Below, one piece after another: positions 17,721 to 25,720 of a stretch of 52,134 bases of DNA; positions within the stretch are counted from its first letter, which is position 1, and the number at the start of each line of letters is the position of its first letter. The notes under the pieces are model-generated. The model saw only the letters and a program-made list of their open reading frames with translations, was not told the DNA's origin and searched no databases. A program made the position numbers and the translations under genes. Origin of the DNA: Methanolinea sp. (GTDB lineage Archaea > Halobacteriota > Methanomicrobia > Methanomicrobiales > Methanospirillaceae); NCBI GenBank assembly GCA_018262855.1, contig JADFDO010000014.1, positions 1-52,134 of the forward strand. The letters are read 5' to 3'.

Positions 17721-18079
17721 CAGAACGACCTCCCGATCTCCCCTGCAAGATCAGCCAGTGCCCGGAACGCTTCCGGCCGTTCGCCTGTGTCCCTGATCAC
17801 AGCCACAATGAGGAGCTTTTCCCCCGCCCCGATCACTGCGACCGATGTCCCTGCAATCATGACGGACACCGCCTCGGGAGGAGACATCTTCAGGATTCCG
17901 GATGCCGACTCGGCAGATGCAAAGAGGGTAGCACACATCGCCGCCAGCCAGGGTTCATTCAACTCGCCTTCTATCGAAGAGCCAAGCATAATCCCATCAC
18001 GCGAGATGAGGGCACACCCAAGAATCCCTTCAATTTTCCTTATTTTTTCGATGTATCCCTTGATCTTCTCTTTGAGCAT
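17720..18079 (-). CDS. Roadblock/LC7 domain protein
   Basis: The 119-residue protein matches the Roadblock/LC7 fold family: an N-terminal helix (MLKEKIKGYIEKIRKIEGI), then GCALISRDGIMLGSS, a central helix and LLIVAVIRDTG. Prokaryotic members bind small GTPases such as MglA or regulate signalling. No GTPase gene is nearby. The tight coupling to the receiver gene suggests the two act together in an unknown signalling route. Confidence 0.88.
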   Translation of the reverse strand: MLKEKIKGYIEKIRKIEGILGCALISRDGIMLGSSIEGELNEPWLAAMCATLFASAESASGILKMSPPEAVSVMIAGTSVAVIGAGEKLLIVAVIRDTGERPEAFRALADLAGEIGRSF

Positions 18080-18371
18080 CTGATCTCACCCTTAATGCCA
18101 GAGGTTTTCAAACAGTATTCATCCTTTCTATTCATATGCCTGATCAATAGGGAAACGTGAGGATTCCTGTCCCTTTATCACTTCCATTGCCCTTCTTATC
18201 CCTGACTCGATCCATGTTGCACTCTTTCGGAGCCGGCTTTTTCAGGATAACAGGATGTTTTATTACACATCCCTTCAATACATACTATAACCCAGAACCA
18301 GATTATTTGGGTCCAGAAATGCAAAAGAACAGCGATCCGGCTGTGAATGGGTTGAAACATTTTCCCTTTCC

Positions 18372-18445
18372 GGGGCCATAGGGTAGCCTGGCCATCCTAG
18401 GAGACTGGGGGTCTTCTGACCTGCGTTCAAATCGCAGTGGCCCCA
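18372..18445 (+). tRNA. tRNA-Pro (anticodon GGG)
   Basis: The 74-nt cloverleaf has acceptor stem GGGGCCA/TGGCCCC with discriminator A. The D arm is GGGT...ATCC, the anticodon stem GGAGA/TCTTC with loop CTGGGGG (anticodon GGG), and the T arm CTGCG/CGCAG with loop TTCAAAT. CCA is not encoded. No intron is visible. A DUF89 gene begins 26 nt downstream on the same strand. Confidence 0.95.
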
Positions 18446-18470
18446 TTCATTCTTGCTCTCCGGTGAATCT

Positions 18471-19325
18471 ATGAAACTCGATCAACGCTGTTTTGACTGC
18501 CTCCTCTCCCGCGTCAAACTCGAATGCGGCCTCTGTGGTGCAGATCCCACCCTTACCGGAGAGATCCGGGAAGAGTGCGCACGACTCCTGGATGAACTTC
18601 GCACGCAGCCGCTCTCCCACCCGCAGATCGCGAGCGCCATCCACAGGCATGCATATGGCAGGCTCGGGGTTGAGGATCCTTTCCTCGCGCTGAAAGAAGA
18701 GAGCACCAGGCAGGCGCTCGCGGTCTGCAGGGAGGTCCGACCCCGTCTTCGCTCGTTCCGCGACTTCGTGCTTGCCAGCGTGATTGGAAACACCTTCGAT
18801 TACGGTGTAAAATCCCACATCGTGCAACCTGATTTTTCACGCTATTTCCACGAGGAATTCCAAACCGGCCTTGCAATTGACGATTGCGATCGTATCCTTC
18901 CCCTGATCTCAAGGCTCGTGTACTTCACCGACAACTGCGGTGAGATCGTCTTCGACCGCCTTTTCCTCGAATACCTGCACGGGCACGGTGCCCGGATAAC
19001 CCTCGCTGTCCGCGAAGAGCCGATCCTGAACGATGCCACGCTCTCCGAGGCACATGCCCTCCACATGGAGCGGTATGCTGATGTTGTTACCACCACAGGG
19101 TGCGGGTGCGAAATTGGTGTGCGGCTTGACTGCATGCCAGATGATCTCTCAGAGGCCATGGAGACCTGCACGCTTGTACTCGCAAAAGGGATGGCCAACT
19201 ACGAGTCCCTCTCCGAGTACCGCGACCTGCCTCCGGTCGCCTACCTCATGGCTGCAAAGTGCGACCCTATCGCCGAGGAGGTGGGGGTTCCCCGGGGAAG
19301 CAAAATTGCCATGCTGCGGGAATAA
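18471..19325 (+). CDS. DUF89 family (damage-control phosphatase, ARMT1-like) protein
   Basis: The 284-residue archaeal DUF89 protein belongs to a family of metal-dependent phosphatases that clear damaged or surplus phospho-metabolites. Visible motifs are the N-terminal RCFDCLLSR, the metal/phosphate motif YFTDNCGEIVFDRL and LAKGMANYESLSE. The substrate is not predictable. ATG 18471 follows a GGTGA ribosome-binding site at 18462-18466. The start is only 26 nt behind tRNA-Pro, so a shared primary transcript cut by tRNA 3' processing is likely. Confidence 0.9.
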   Translation: MKLDQRCFDCLLSRVKLECGLCGADPTLTGEIREECARLLDELRTQPLSHPQIASAIHRHAYGRLGVEDPFLALKEESTRQALAVCREVRPRLRSFRDFVLASVIGNTFDYGVKSHIVQPDFSRYFHEEFQTGLAIDDCDRILPLISRLVYFTDNCGEIVFDRLFLEYLHGHGARITLAVREEPILNDATLSEAHALHMERYADVVTTTGCGCEIGVRLDCMPDDLSEAMETCTLVLAKGMANYESLSEYRDLPPVAYLMAAKCDPIAEEVGVPRGSKIAMLRE

Positions 19326-19363
19326 CCGCTGACTTTTCCGTGCGTATCGCGGGAAGTTGCTGA

Positions 19364-19954
19364 TTATTCGGTCATTGGAAGTGACGAGAGCACCGCGACA
19401 AGCAGCGCTCCGAGTGCAATGACAACAATGACCACGAAGAATACGATAGCGAGGACCACTGCCAGTGCCGACTTGGTGGTATCAAGCCCGTGCAGCTCCT
19501 TGATACCGATAACATTGATGATAACAGTCCACACGATTCCGACCAGCGTGCCTATGACAGGGATCCATGCGAGAATGAGCGAAGGGGTCGCCGAATAGAA
19601 GACACTCTTGAAGGTCTGCCAGATACCCTTCCTTCCGCCGAGTAAGAAGACCCAGAGATGCAGCCATACCCCATAGATGACCAGGGTGAGAATTGTGCTG
19701 ACAACAATGGAGAATATATCGATGATGATCCTGACCGGATCGAGTACCGGGATGCCGGGGCTTGAGAATTCGCTGGAAAATGGATGCGGGAAGACCTGGA
19801 GTATGGTCATGACGGTGGCCATTCCTGCGTAAAAGAACACGAGGATTACCAGGTACTTGAAGGTATCAGCTGCCGGTTCTTCCTTTACCCCGCGAAACGC
19901 GTGGGTGGGATTGAACATGAACTCCTTGGTCTTCTCAAGGACAGGCATCCCCAT
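19364..19954 (-). CDS. YIP1 family membrane protein
   Basis: The 196-residue protein has about five hydrophobic segments and the YIP1-type order: amphipathic start (VLEKTKEFMFNPTHAFRGVK), then YGVWLHLWVFLLGGRKG, ATPSLILAWIPVIG and a hydrophobic C-terminus. Prokaryotic function is unknown. A paralogue with the same WLHLxVxLLGGRKG and STPxxxxxWIPxIG pattern is at 38.2-38.8 kb. Met3 is an alternative start. Confidence 0.85.
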   Translation of the reverse strand: MGMPVLEKTKEFMFNPTHAFRGVKEEPAADTFKYLVILVFFYAGMATVMTILQVFPHPFSSEFSSPGIPVLDPVRIIIDIFSIVVSTILTLVIYGVWLHLWVFLLGGRKGIWQTFKSVFYSATPSLILAWIPVIGTLVGIVWTVIINVIGIKELHGLDTTKSALAVVLAIVFFVVIVVIALGALLVAVLSSLPMTE

Positions 19955-20133
19955 GGTACCTAGCTCTTCTTGCGGGATTTCTTGTTAATATTCCGGAACA
20001 GGAAGCAGCCTACTTCCCAAAAAACCGCAACGAGGACAGGAATCAGCCATGTATGGTCGGGGAGCGGGGGCCATCCCGCATCCCTCTTCCGAACCTCGGG
20101 AGGGTTTTTCTCTCTGCCGGTCTATACCCTGAT

Positions 20134-20595
20134 ATGGCTGAACTGGCTGGCCTCTCATTTGGCTGGATGCTTGTGGTACTTGGGACTATCCTCCTGGTGA
20201 TTGAGGCTGCGAGCCCCGGTTTTTTCATCGCGGTGCCCGGGACAGTGATGATCATCCTTGGGATACTCCTTCTCCTGGGCGTGGATATCTTCAGCGGTCC
20301 CGTCGGTCTTGTGGTGGGTGTGGCAGCCGCGATCGCCGTATCCATCCTCACCATTCTGCTGTACCGCAGGATCAATCCAGGTGAAGAGGCTCCCACCACC
20401 ATCAGCCGTGACTCGCTGGTGGGAAAGGAAGGCCGGGTTGTAAAAAAAGTAATTCCCGGATCGCTCTCCGGCAAGGTCCTCATCGCAGGTCAGGAATGGA
20501 GCGCGAGAAGTCTGAAGGCAGAGATCCCCGAAGGGCTCACTGTCAGGGTGACCTCGTCGGAAGGAGTTCATATTGTTGTAGAAGAGGTGAAATGA
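20134..20595 (+). CDS. NfeD family membrane protein (short form)
   Basis: The 153-residue short NfeD-type protein has about three transmembrane helices (MLVVLGTILLVIEAASPGFF, IILGILLLLGVDIF, VGVAAAIAVSILTILLY) and a C-terminal OB-fold domain (DSLVGKEGRVVKKVIPGSLS to GLTVRVTSSEG). These proteins partner with SPFH/stomatin proteins, and the stomatin gene follows after 4 nt. Upstream in-frame sequence does not look like family sequence, and ATG 20134 gives the expected N-terminus. Confidence 0.92.
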   Translation: MAELAGLSFGWMLVVLGTILLVIEAASPGFFIAVPGTVMIILGILLLLGVDIFSGPVGLVVGVAAAIAVSILTILLYRRINPGEEAPTTISRDSLVGKEGRVVKKVIPGSLSGKVLIAGQEWSARSLKAEIPEGLTVRVTSSEGVHIVVEEVK

Positions 20596-20599
20596 GGAT

Positions 20600-21718
20600 A
20601 TGGCTGTTATTGAGACACTGGTAACGATATTCCTGATAATCGCAATCGTGATCATCTTCGCCAGGGGGGTGGTGATCGTCCAGCCCTACGAACAGGGGCT
20701 GGCCATCCGCCTGGGCAGGTACACTGGCAGGATGAATCCTGGGTTCCGCTGGATTGTTCCGCTCGTGACCAACGTGATCAAGATGGATCTCCGCACCCAG
20801 GTGATGGATGTCCCCTCACAGGAGGTGATCACGAAGGATAACTCGCCCACAAACGTGGATGCTATCGTGTATATCCGGGTCATCGACCCCGAGAAGGCCT
20901 TTTTCGAGGTGGTGAACTACCGGATGGCGACCGTAGCCCTTGCCCAGACCAGCCTGAGAGGGATCATCGGTGACATGGAGCTTGACGAGATCCTCTATAA
21001 CCGTGATATCATCAATACCAAGCTCCGGGACATCCTCGACCGCGAGACCGACCAGTGGGGTGTCAAGGTAGAGCGGGTCGAGATCAAAGAGGTGGACCCG
21101 GTGGGAGCGGTTAAGCAGGCGATGACCGAGCAGACTGCGGCGGAGAGGGCACGCCGAGCTGCCATCCTCAGGGCTGACGGGGACAAGCGATCCGCCATCC
21201 TTAAAGCTGAAGGTACCAAGCGGAGCATGATCCTGGAGGCGGAGGGTGAGCGCCAGAGCAAGGTGCTCCGGTCTGAAGGGGAGAGGATATCGCGTATCCT
21301 CCAGTCCCAGGGAGAAGCCCAGGCGCTCCGCATCCTCTCTGTCGGCGCCCAGCCGCTTGATCGTCGGGCGATCACAGTTCTCTCCCTTGACGCCCTGAAA
21401 GAGATGGCGAACGGGCAGGCCACCAAGATCATCTTCCCGTTCGAGGTCTCAAGCCTCATGAAGCAGGCAGCGCGGTTCATAGGCGCAAGCGACGAGGTTC
21501 CTGAAGAGCCTGCAGTGGCCGGTGTTCCTGATACATCCATCCTCGGCACAATCCCCACCACTGAAGAGGTTACAGAAATCCTCAAAGAGATGGACAAGGT
21601 CATCAGGACCGAGGTTGACGTCGATGAGCTTAAGGATATCAGCAAGGGCAGGAAGAAGACGGGATCTGAACTTGTGGAGGACATCGAGGAGACCCTCGAG
21701 ACAGATGGGAAGGTCTGA
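20600..21718 (+). CDS. SPFH domain / stomatin-like protein
   Basis: The 372-residue membrane scaffold protein has an N-terminal membrane helix (7-25) and the SPFH core with VVIVQPYEQGLAIRLGRYTG, MDVPSQEVITKDN and TSLRGIIGDMELDEIL. A long Ala/Glu/Arg-rich coiled coil follows (about 180-260, repeated LKAEGTKRSMILEAEGERQS-like heptads). After a hydrophobic-poor linker comes an acidic helical tail. Stomatins oligomerise into membrane microdomains and pair with NfeD proteins; the 4-nt gap to nfeD supports that pairing here. Confidence 0.94.
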   Translation: MAVIETLVTIFLIIAIVIIFARGVVIVQPYEQGLAIRLGRYTGRMNPGFRWIVPLVTNVIKMDLRTQVMDVPSQEVITKDNSPTNVDAIVYIRVIDPEKAFFEVVNYRMATVALAQTSLRGIIGDMELDEILYNRDIINTKLRDILDRETDQWGVKVERVEIKEVDPVGAVKQAMTEQTAAERARRAAILRADGDKRSAILKAEGTKRSMILEAEGERQSKVLRSEGERISRILQSQGEAQALRILSVGAQPLDRRAITVLSLDALKEMANGQATKIIFPFEVSSLMKQAARFIGASDEVPEEPAVAGVPDTSILGTIPTTEEVTEILKEMDKVIRTEVDVDELKDISKGRKKTGSELVEDIEETLETDGKV

Positions 21719-21752
21719 CCGGCATTCCTGCATTCACCCTTTCGCTTTTTTT

Positions 21753-21778
21753 ATGAACATGGCTTTTACCATGTTCAT
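21753..21778. repeat. ATGAACATGG hairpin, copy a
   Basis: A perfect 10-bp stem ATGAACATGG/CCATGTTCAT with a 6-nt loop, 35 nt after the SPFH stop and preceded by a T run. It could be a transcription terminator; it belongs to a five-copy family in this window. Confidence 0.8.
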
Positions 21779-21820
21779 TCGGGATATCCGTATCCCAACT
21801 GGAGGATGGTGTTGTCTTAC

Positions 21821-21847
21821 AATGAAAATGGCTTCGCCATGTTCATT
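21821..21847. repeat. ATGAAAATGGC hairpin, copy b
   Basis: Arms AATGAAAATGGC and GCCATGTTCATT pair with one mismatch around loop TTC. Both this copy and copy a are followed by ATTCGGGAT and a related sequence of about 45 nt, so they form an imperfect direct repeat of about 68 nt between two convergent genes. Confidence 0.8.
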
Positions 21848-21945
21848 CGGGATGCGTGTCTCTTGACCGGAGAATCGTGTTGTTTTTGAGTAGTCCTGAA
21901 GAAGGATTATGCGGAAAGAATTTCATCCCGCGCTTTCTTGGAACC

Positions 21946-22167
21946 TTAAATCTTCTCGATGGTGACCCTCACGCGGTCGCCGGCCTTGATACCGTGCCCT
22001 TTCGGGACATCGATGTTGAACCACAGAATCCCGGGCTGGTCCTGGGTCTTGTCCTGGGACAACAAGCAGTCCTTCTGTTCGTTGATACTGGCCACGAACT
22101 CGATCACCGATTCAATCTCTGCAATCTTTGTCATGGGAAAAAGGTTCGAGGGGTCAAACCCCTTCAT
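21946..22167 (-). CDS. Small uncharacterised protein coupled to the DUF7123 gene
   Basis: This is a 73-residue protein that I do not assign to a family. It has an amphipathic helical middle (KIAEIESVIEFVASINEQKD) and ends DVPKGHGIKAGDRVRVTIEKI, a beta-rich segment of the kind seen in small OB/TRAM-like or nucleic-acid-binding folds. The frame is open to 22215, but ATG 22167 overlaps the upstream DUF7123 stop as ATGA, which decides the start. It is translationally coupled, so it probably acts with that HTH protein. Confidence 0.65.
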   Translation of the reverse strand: MKGFDPSNLFPMTKIAEIESVIEFVASINEQKDCLLSQDKTQDQPGILWFNIDVPKGHGIKAGDRVRVTIEKI

Positions 22168-22415
22168 GCCGGCCTGGATGTGACCATCCAGGTGGTACTG
22201 TTTGAATAGCTCCACTTGATGATTGCCAGGTCGTGGCAGATCTCGGAAAGGATCGCCATGTTGGTCCCCACCTCTTTCGGGGAGAGTCCAAGCTCCTTGG
22301 CGATATATTTTGATTTGAAGTAGTGTTTTCCTTTCTCGAGACCTCCCTTGAGGTACTGGACAATCCGGGTCTGGGTCTCGTTATACTTATCACGTATATT
22401 TTGTGAAGTGTTCAC
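22164..22415 (-). CDS. DUF7123-type small HTH protein
   Basis: The 83-residue protein starts MNTSQNIRDKYNETQTRIVQ and continues with YFKSKYIAKELGLSPKEVG, TNMAILSEICHDLAI and WSYSNSTTWMV. This is a conserved archaeal winged-helix-like small protein that I recall as DUF7123. It is probably a DNA-binding regulator; targets are unknown. A TATA-like TATTTATTTATAG stretch lies on the minus strand at about 22455-22470. Confidence 0.75.
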   Translation of the reverse strand: MNTSQNIRDKYNETQTRIVQYLKGGLEKGKHYFKSKYIAKELGLSPKEVGTNMAILSEICHDLAIIKWSYSNSTTWMVTSRPA

Positions 22416-22600
22416 GTTCGATCACCTCAGCGGTAGAGATTGGTACACCTATGCATCTATAAATAAATACCTATCCTTCCATTGCAGCAGAAAGGGTTTA
22501 TATTCGTAATTTCAGTGATTTCGGCGTTTTCCAAAGGATTTCTCGACACTTACCTTAGGGAAAGACGGATCGAGAAGAGAAACGGAGAGTGATCCGGGGA

Positions 22601-24445
22601 TTATTGAGAGATTCCTGCCGGGACAATCGATATTTTGTCGATAAGCCCCTTGAGAACTTCTTCCCGCATCCCTTCCACAAACTTGATGCTTCCCACCACC
22701 AGGTGCCCTCCACCAGAGATCCCGCCACCAGGTATCTCATCCCGCAGCTCCCGCACCATCTTCGGGATGTTCATCATCACCCCGCGCGAGCGGAGCACGG
22801 CAAAATCTGGGCCGAACCCGATGGTCACGACAGGCGATCCCGAATGTTCCTGGCAGAGGCGGTCGTGCACCTCCCCCGAGGTCTTTCCGGGCGGCGGGAA
22901 CGTGAACTTGTGGGCATGGATCTCCACATCGATCAGGAAGAGTTCTGCACCGTTGGAAAGGGTCTGGTGGCGGACGTGCGGCATGCACGCGCTCATCTGG
23001 TCCTTGATTGCCAGGTTTGCTCCCTCAACCTGGTAGCTGACCATCTTCCTGTGCCGCTCCGGATCCCCGGCAAGGTTGAGCACATCCTTGACGATCTCCC
23101 GGCCATCGTTGAACCGGAGCCAGAACTGGAGGTAATCCAGCGCAAGCGCAATATCCTTGCAGTCCTGCTCGCTGTAGGTGTCCTTCACAAGCGCCAGGAA
23201 CCGGGCACGCTCGGGGGCTTCGCTCCTGTCCCCCACCCCTGCAACCGCAGGGAGGTGTCTGATCTGTTGCTCAACCGCGGGATTGATCAGCCTCGCGACT
23301 TCCGTCCCGAGCATCCCTGCGGTGATCCCGTAGTCTCCCCCGACATGGTACGGGTTCACATGCCCCACGAGATACTGGTCCACGATAGCATCGGGATGAT
23401 GGTGATCGACCACCGCGATGGGAAGATCGTACACCTTCGCGATCTTCATCGAAGGCAGGTCTTCTTCGGTGGAACCGTTGTCGGTCAGGATCACGAGCGG
23501 CAACTTCTGCCCGTACCGGATGTGATCCTTGGTCGCGTAGTCAAGGTCACGGATGATATCCTCGATCTCATAAAAGGGTGCCTTTGAAGGCGCCCGCTTG
23601 ATGAGGAAGTAGTCTGCATCATAATCACCGCCCGACTCCCGGATCAGGGATATAACAGCCTGCTCGATCGCAACCCCCGAGCAGATGCCGTCCGCGTCTG
23701 CGTGGTGCCTGAGTATGATGGGCTGCGATGAGAAGACTGCCCTCCGGATGATCTTGGCAACCTTTCGCATCTCCGGCTTTAAGCGCTCCAGCACTTCGCT
23801 CTCTATCAGGAGGGGGATCTCGGGTGGCTCGGCACGCTGGTCAAGAGCCCGGTCGATCCTGTCCCTGACCGCCTCGGCTTCCTCGCCTGCAAGGAGGATC
23901 AGGTTCTCGACCTCGATCTGGAGCTGGTTCTGCCTCATCATGACCTCGCCGACGATCCTGACAATATCCCCGAGCTCTGCCTCGGGATATGCTCTCACAC
24001 CGGCCTCGACGAATGCAGCCGCGTTCTCGGTGCCTGACTCGTCGACGATCGTGAAGATCGTGGGTCCGCTGGTCTGCTTGACCTGGGCGATCTCCCCCTC
24101 GATCCTGACCGTCCGCCCGACCTTCCCGCCGAGCTCCGAGAGCCGTACCGCAGTGGATTTCTTCTCCACCATCTCGACCGTGTAGACAGGGATCGTGACC
24201 TCTTCGAGGTCGATATTCCCGTTATTCCTGATATTCAGCACTTTCACAAGGATACTCTCACGTTCACGATGGGTCGTCCGGGCGTTGCTCTTGTGCACAA
24301 GCCCCTTCACCCGGTCGTTCAGCTGCACGAATGTGCCGAAATTTGCAAAACCCTGGACGCGCCCGATATAGGTCTTTCCAACCTCCACATCGCCGAGGTC
24401 GCACCCCTGCCCCATGCGGTATACTATGATATTCGTGTCACTCAT
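22601..24445 (-). CDS. S1-OB-DHH/DHHA1 protein (archaeal RecJ-like nuclease/phosphoesterase)
   Basis: The 614-residue protein has three regions. An N-terminal S1 RNA-binding domain covers about 20-85 (VGKTYIGRVQGFANFGTFVQ). An OB-fold/tRNA-anticodon-type nucleic-acid-binding domain covers about 110-190 (GRTVRIEGEIAQVKQTSGP). A DHH phosphoesterase core shows HADADGICSG at 248-257 and VVDHHHPDA around 346-354. The DHHA1 end reads GGGISGGGHLVVGS. Archaeal members are RecJ/GAN-like exonucleases acting on RNA or single-stranded DNA; the S1 domain favours an RNA link. Exact polarity and substrate cannot be read from sequence. Confidence 0.92.
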   Translation of the reverse strand: MSDTNIIVYRMGQGCDLGDVEVGKTYIGRVQGFANFGTFVQLNDRVKGLVHKSNARTTHRERESILVKVLNIRNNGNIDLEEVTIPVYTVEMVEKKSTAVRLSELGGKVGRTVRIEGEIAQVKQTSGPTIFTIVDESGTENAAAFVEAGVRAYPEAELGDIVRIVGEVMMRQNQLQIEVENLILLAGEEAEAVRDRIDRALDQRAEPPEIPLLIESEVLERLKPEMRKVAKIIRRAVFSSQPIILRHHADADGICSGVAIEQAVISLIRESGGDYDADYFLIKRAPSKAPFYEIEDIIRDLDYATKDHIRYGQKLPLVILTDNGSTEEDLPSMKIAKVYDLPIAVVDHHHPDAIVDQYLVGHVNPYHVGGDYGITAGMLGTEVARLINPAVEQQIRHLPAVAGVGDRSEAPERARFLALVKDTYSEQDCKDIALALDYLQFWLRFNDGREIVKDVLNLAGDPERHRKMVSYQVEGANLAIKDQMSACMPHVRHQTLSNGAELFLIDVEIHAHKFTFPPPGKTSGEVHDRLCQEHSGSPVVTIGFGPDFAVLRSRGVMMNIPKMVRELRDEIPGGGISGGGHLVVGSIKFVEGMREEVLKGLIDKISIVPAGISQ

Positions 24446-24548
24446 TTTTTCACCACGGAAAGGACATCATCTCGTATGAAAGGAGAATAGGTTCAGCGTT
24501 CTTATGTAAGTATGGAAACACACCGGGGCGGAATCCGGGTCTCTCTCT

Positions 24549-24781
24549 TCTGACTCGCGGAAATGGATCTCCACTCTTCATTCTGACTCGCGGAAATGGA
24601 TCTCCACTCTTCATTCTGATTCGCGGAAATGGATCTCCACTCTTCATTCTGATTCGCGGAAATGGATCTCCACTCTTCATCCTGACTCGCGGAAATGGAT
24701 CTCCACTCTTCATTCTGACTCGCGGAAATGGATCTCCACTCTTCATTCTGACTCGCGGAAATGGATCTCCACTCTTCATTC
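24549..24781 (-). repeat. 33-nt tandem repeat array growing from the 3' end of rnz
   Basis: Seven tandem copies share the core CGCGGAAATGGATCTCCA, with exact 33-nt period (cores start at 24556, 24589, 24622, 24655, 24688, 24721 and 24754). The eighth core at 24787 is the last coding stretch of rnz. Units differ by only a few T/C changes. Read on the minus strand, the array is open in frame (unit MKSGDPFPRVR) and its first ATG overlaps the rnz stop as ATGA. I regard that reading as a by-product of the duplication. Confidence 0.93.
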
Positions 24782-25720
24782 TGACTCGCGGAAATGGATC
24801 TCCATCATATCAAGGTCGGAGGGGATCACGATCTCGCCGCTGAACCGTGCAGAAGCGTCCTTCTGGTGGCCGGCAACGGTGGTATATCTCGAGCTGATGT
24901 GGACAAGCGCGAGGATCCGGGCAGAGAGGTACTCCGCCGCGCAGCCTGCCTCTCCTGCCGTGGAATGGAGCACCTCCTTTGCACGATCGATTGCCTCATC
25001 ATCGTAGGTTGCATCGTGGATCAGGAGATCAGGGTGATGTGCGATTTCCAGTATCTTCGTATGGACCGGGCGGGTGTCGCCCGTGTAGACGATCTTCCGG
25101 CCGGGCCGGGCCCTGCCCATGACCTCGTCGGGGCTCACCTCAACGCTCCTGCCATCCGTTTCGATGCAGACAGTCTCACCCCTCTGCAGCCTCCCGAAGA
25201 GGGGGCCGGGCGGGACCCCGAGTTCGATCGCACGCTGCCGGTTGAACTTGCCGGGCCTTGCATCCTCCTCGAGTACGTACCCGAGCGCCGACATGCCATG
25301 GGCAGTCTCGAATGCCCTGATACAATACCCGGCATATTCCACGATAGATCCATGCCGGAGCTCGACTGACCGGATGGGAAACTTCACGTTATACCGTGCG
25401 AGGGTCCTTACCGATGCCGCAATCTCGTGGACCCACTCCGGGCCATAAATGGTGAGGGGCTCGGTCCTGCCCATGAACGAGAGGGTCTGGCAGAGTCCGA
25501 ACAGCCCAAGGAAGTGATCGGCATGCCAGTGGGTGATGAAGATCGCGTCGACCAAAAACCCTGTCCTCGCCCTCATCATCTGCTGCTGGGCGCCCTCACC
25601 GCAGTCGAAGAGGAGGGTATCGTGTCCCCGTTTGATCATGATACAGGGAGGGTTCCGCATCGGCGTGGGCAGCGCCGCCGCCGTCCCGAGGAAATAGACG
25701 TGGAGGGTCTCCCCGCTCAT
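24776..25720 (-). CDS. rnz: Ribonuclease Z (tRNA 3'-end processing)
   Basis: RNase Z cleaves the 3' trailer of pre-tRNA, essential where CCA is not encoded, as in the two tRNA genes here. The 314-residue metallo-beta-lactamase protein has the motif THWHADH (H64, H66, D68, H69), FLGTAAALPT at the start and VYTGDTRP. The C-terminal HISSRYT motif is also present. The ATG at 25720 overlaps the upstream stop as ATGA and is preferred over an in-frame ATG 9 nt upstream. Its final codons seed the downstream 33-nt array. Confidence 0.95.
   Translation of the reverse strand: MSGETLHVYFLGTAAALPTPMRNPPCIMIKRGHDTLLFDCGEGAQQQMMRARTGFLVDAIFITHWHADHFLGLFGLCQTLSFMGRTEPLTIYGPEWVHEIAASVRTLARYNVKFPIRSVELRHGSIVEYAGYCIRAFETAHGMSALGYVLEEDARPGKFNRQRAIELGVPPGPLFGRLQRGETVCIETDGRSVEVSPDEVMGRARPGRKIVYTGDTRPVHTKILEIAHHPDLLIHDATYDDEAIDRAKEVLHSTAGEAGCAAEYLSARILALVHISSRYTTVAGHQKDASARFSGEIVIPSDLDMMEIHFRESE

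Noticed and set aside
17046-18083. Long plus-strand open frame opposite the receiver and Roadblock genes
   Set aside because: Both minus-strand genes have clear family motifs and coupled start/stop codons; the antisense frame spans two genes and is a composition shadow.
19960-20118. Minus-strand frame ending in a membrane-like helix (WLIPVLVAVFWEVG then a basic tail)
   Set aside because: It looks protein-like but has no ATG, GTG or TTG between the previous stop and the helix, and it overlaps the NfeD promoter region. It may be a decayed gene end, but the evidence is too weak to annotate.
22589-23587. Plus-strand frame of 332 codons opposite the S1-OB-DHH gene
   Set aside because: The His/Arg/Pro-rich translation is typical of antisense reading; catalytic DHH motifs are on the minus strand.
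24450-24779. A protein made of MKSGDPFPRVR repeats
   Set aside because: The frame exists only because a 33-nt DNA unit lacking stops was duplicated in tandem. The ATGA overlap with rnz arises from the rnz stop itself. Kept as a repeat, not a CDS, pending ribosome profiling.
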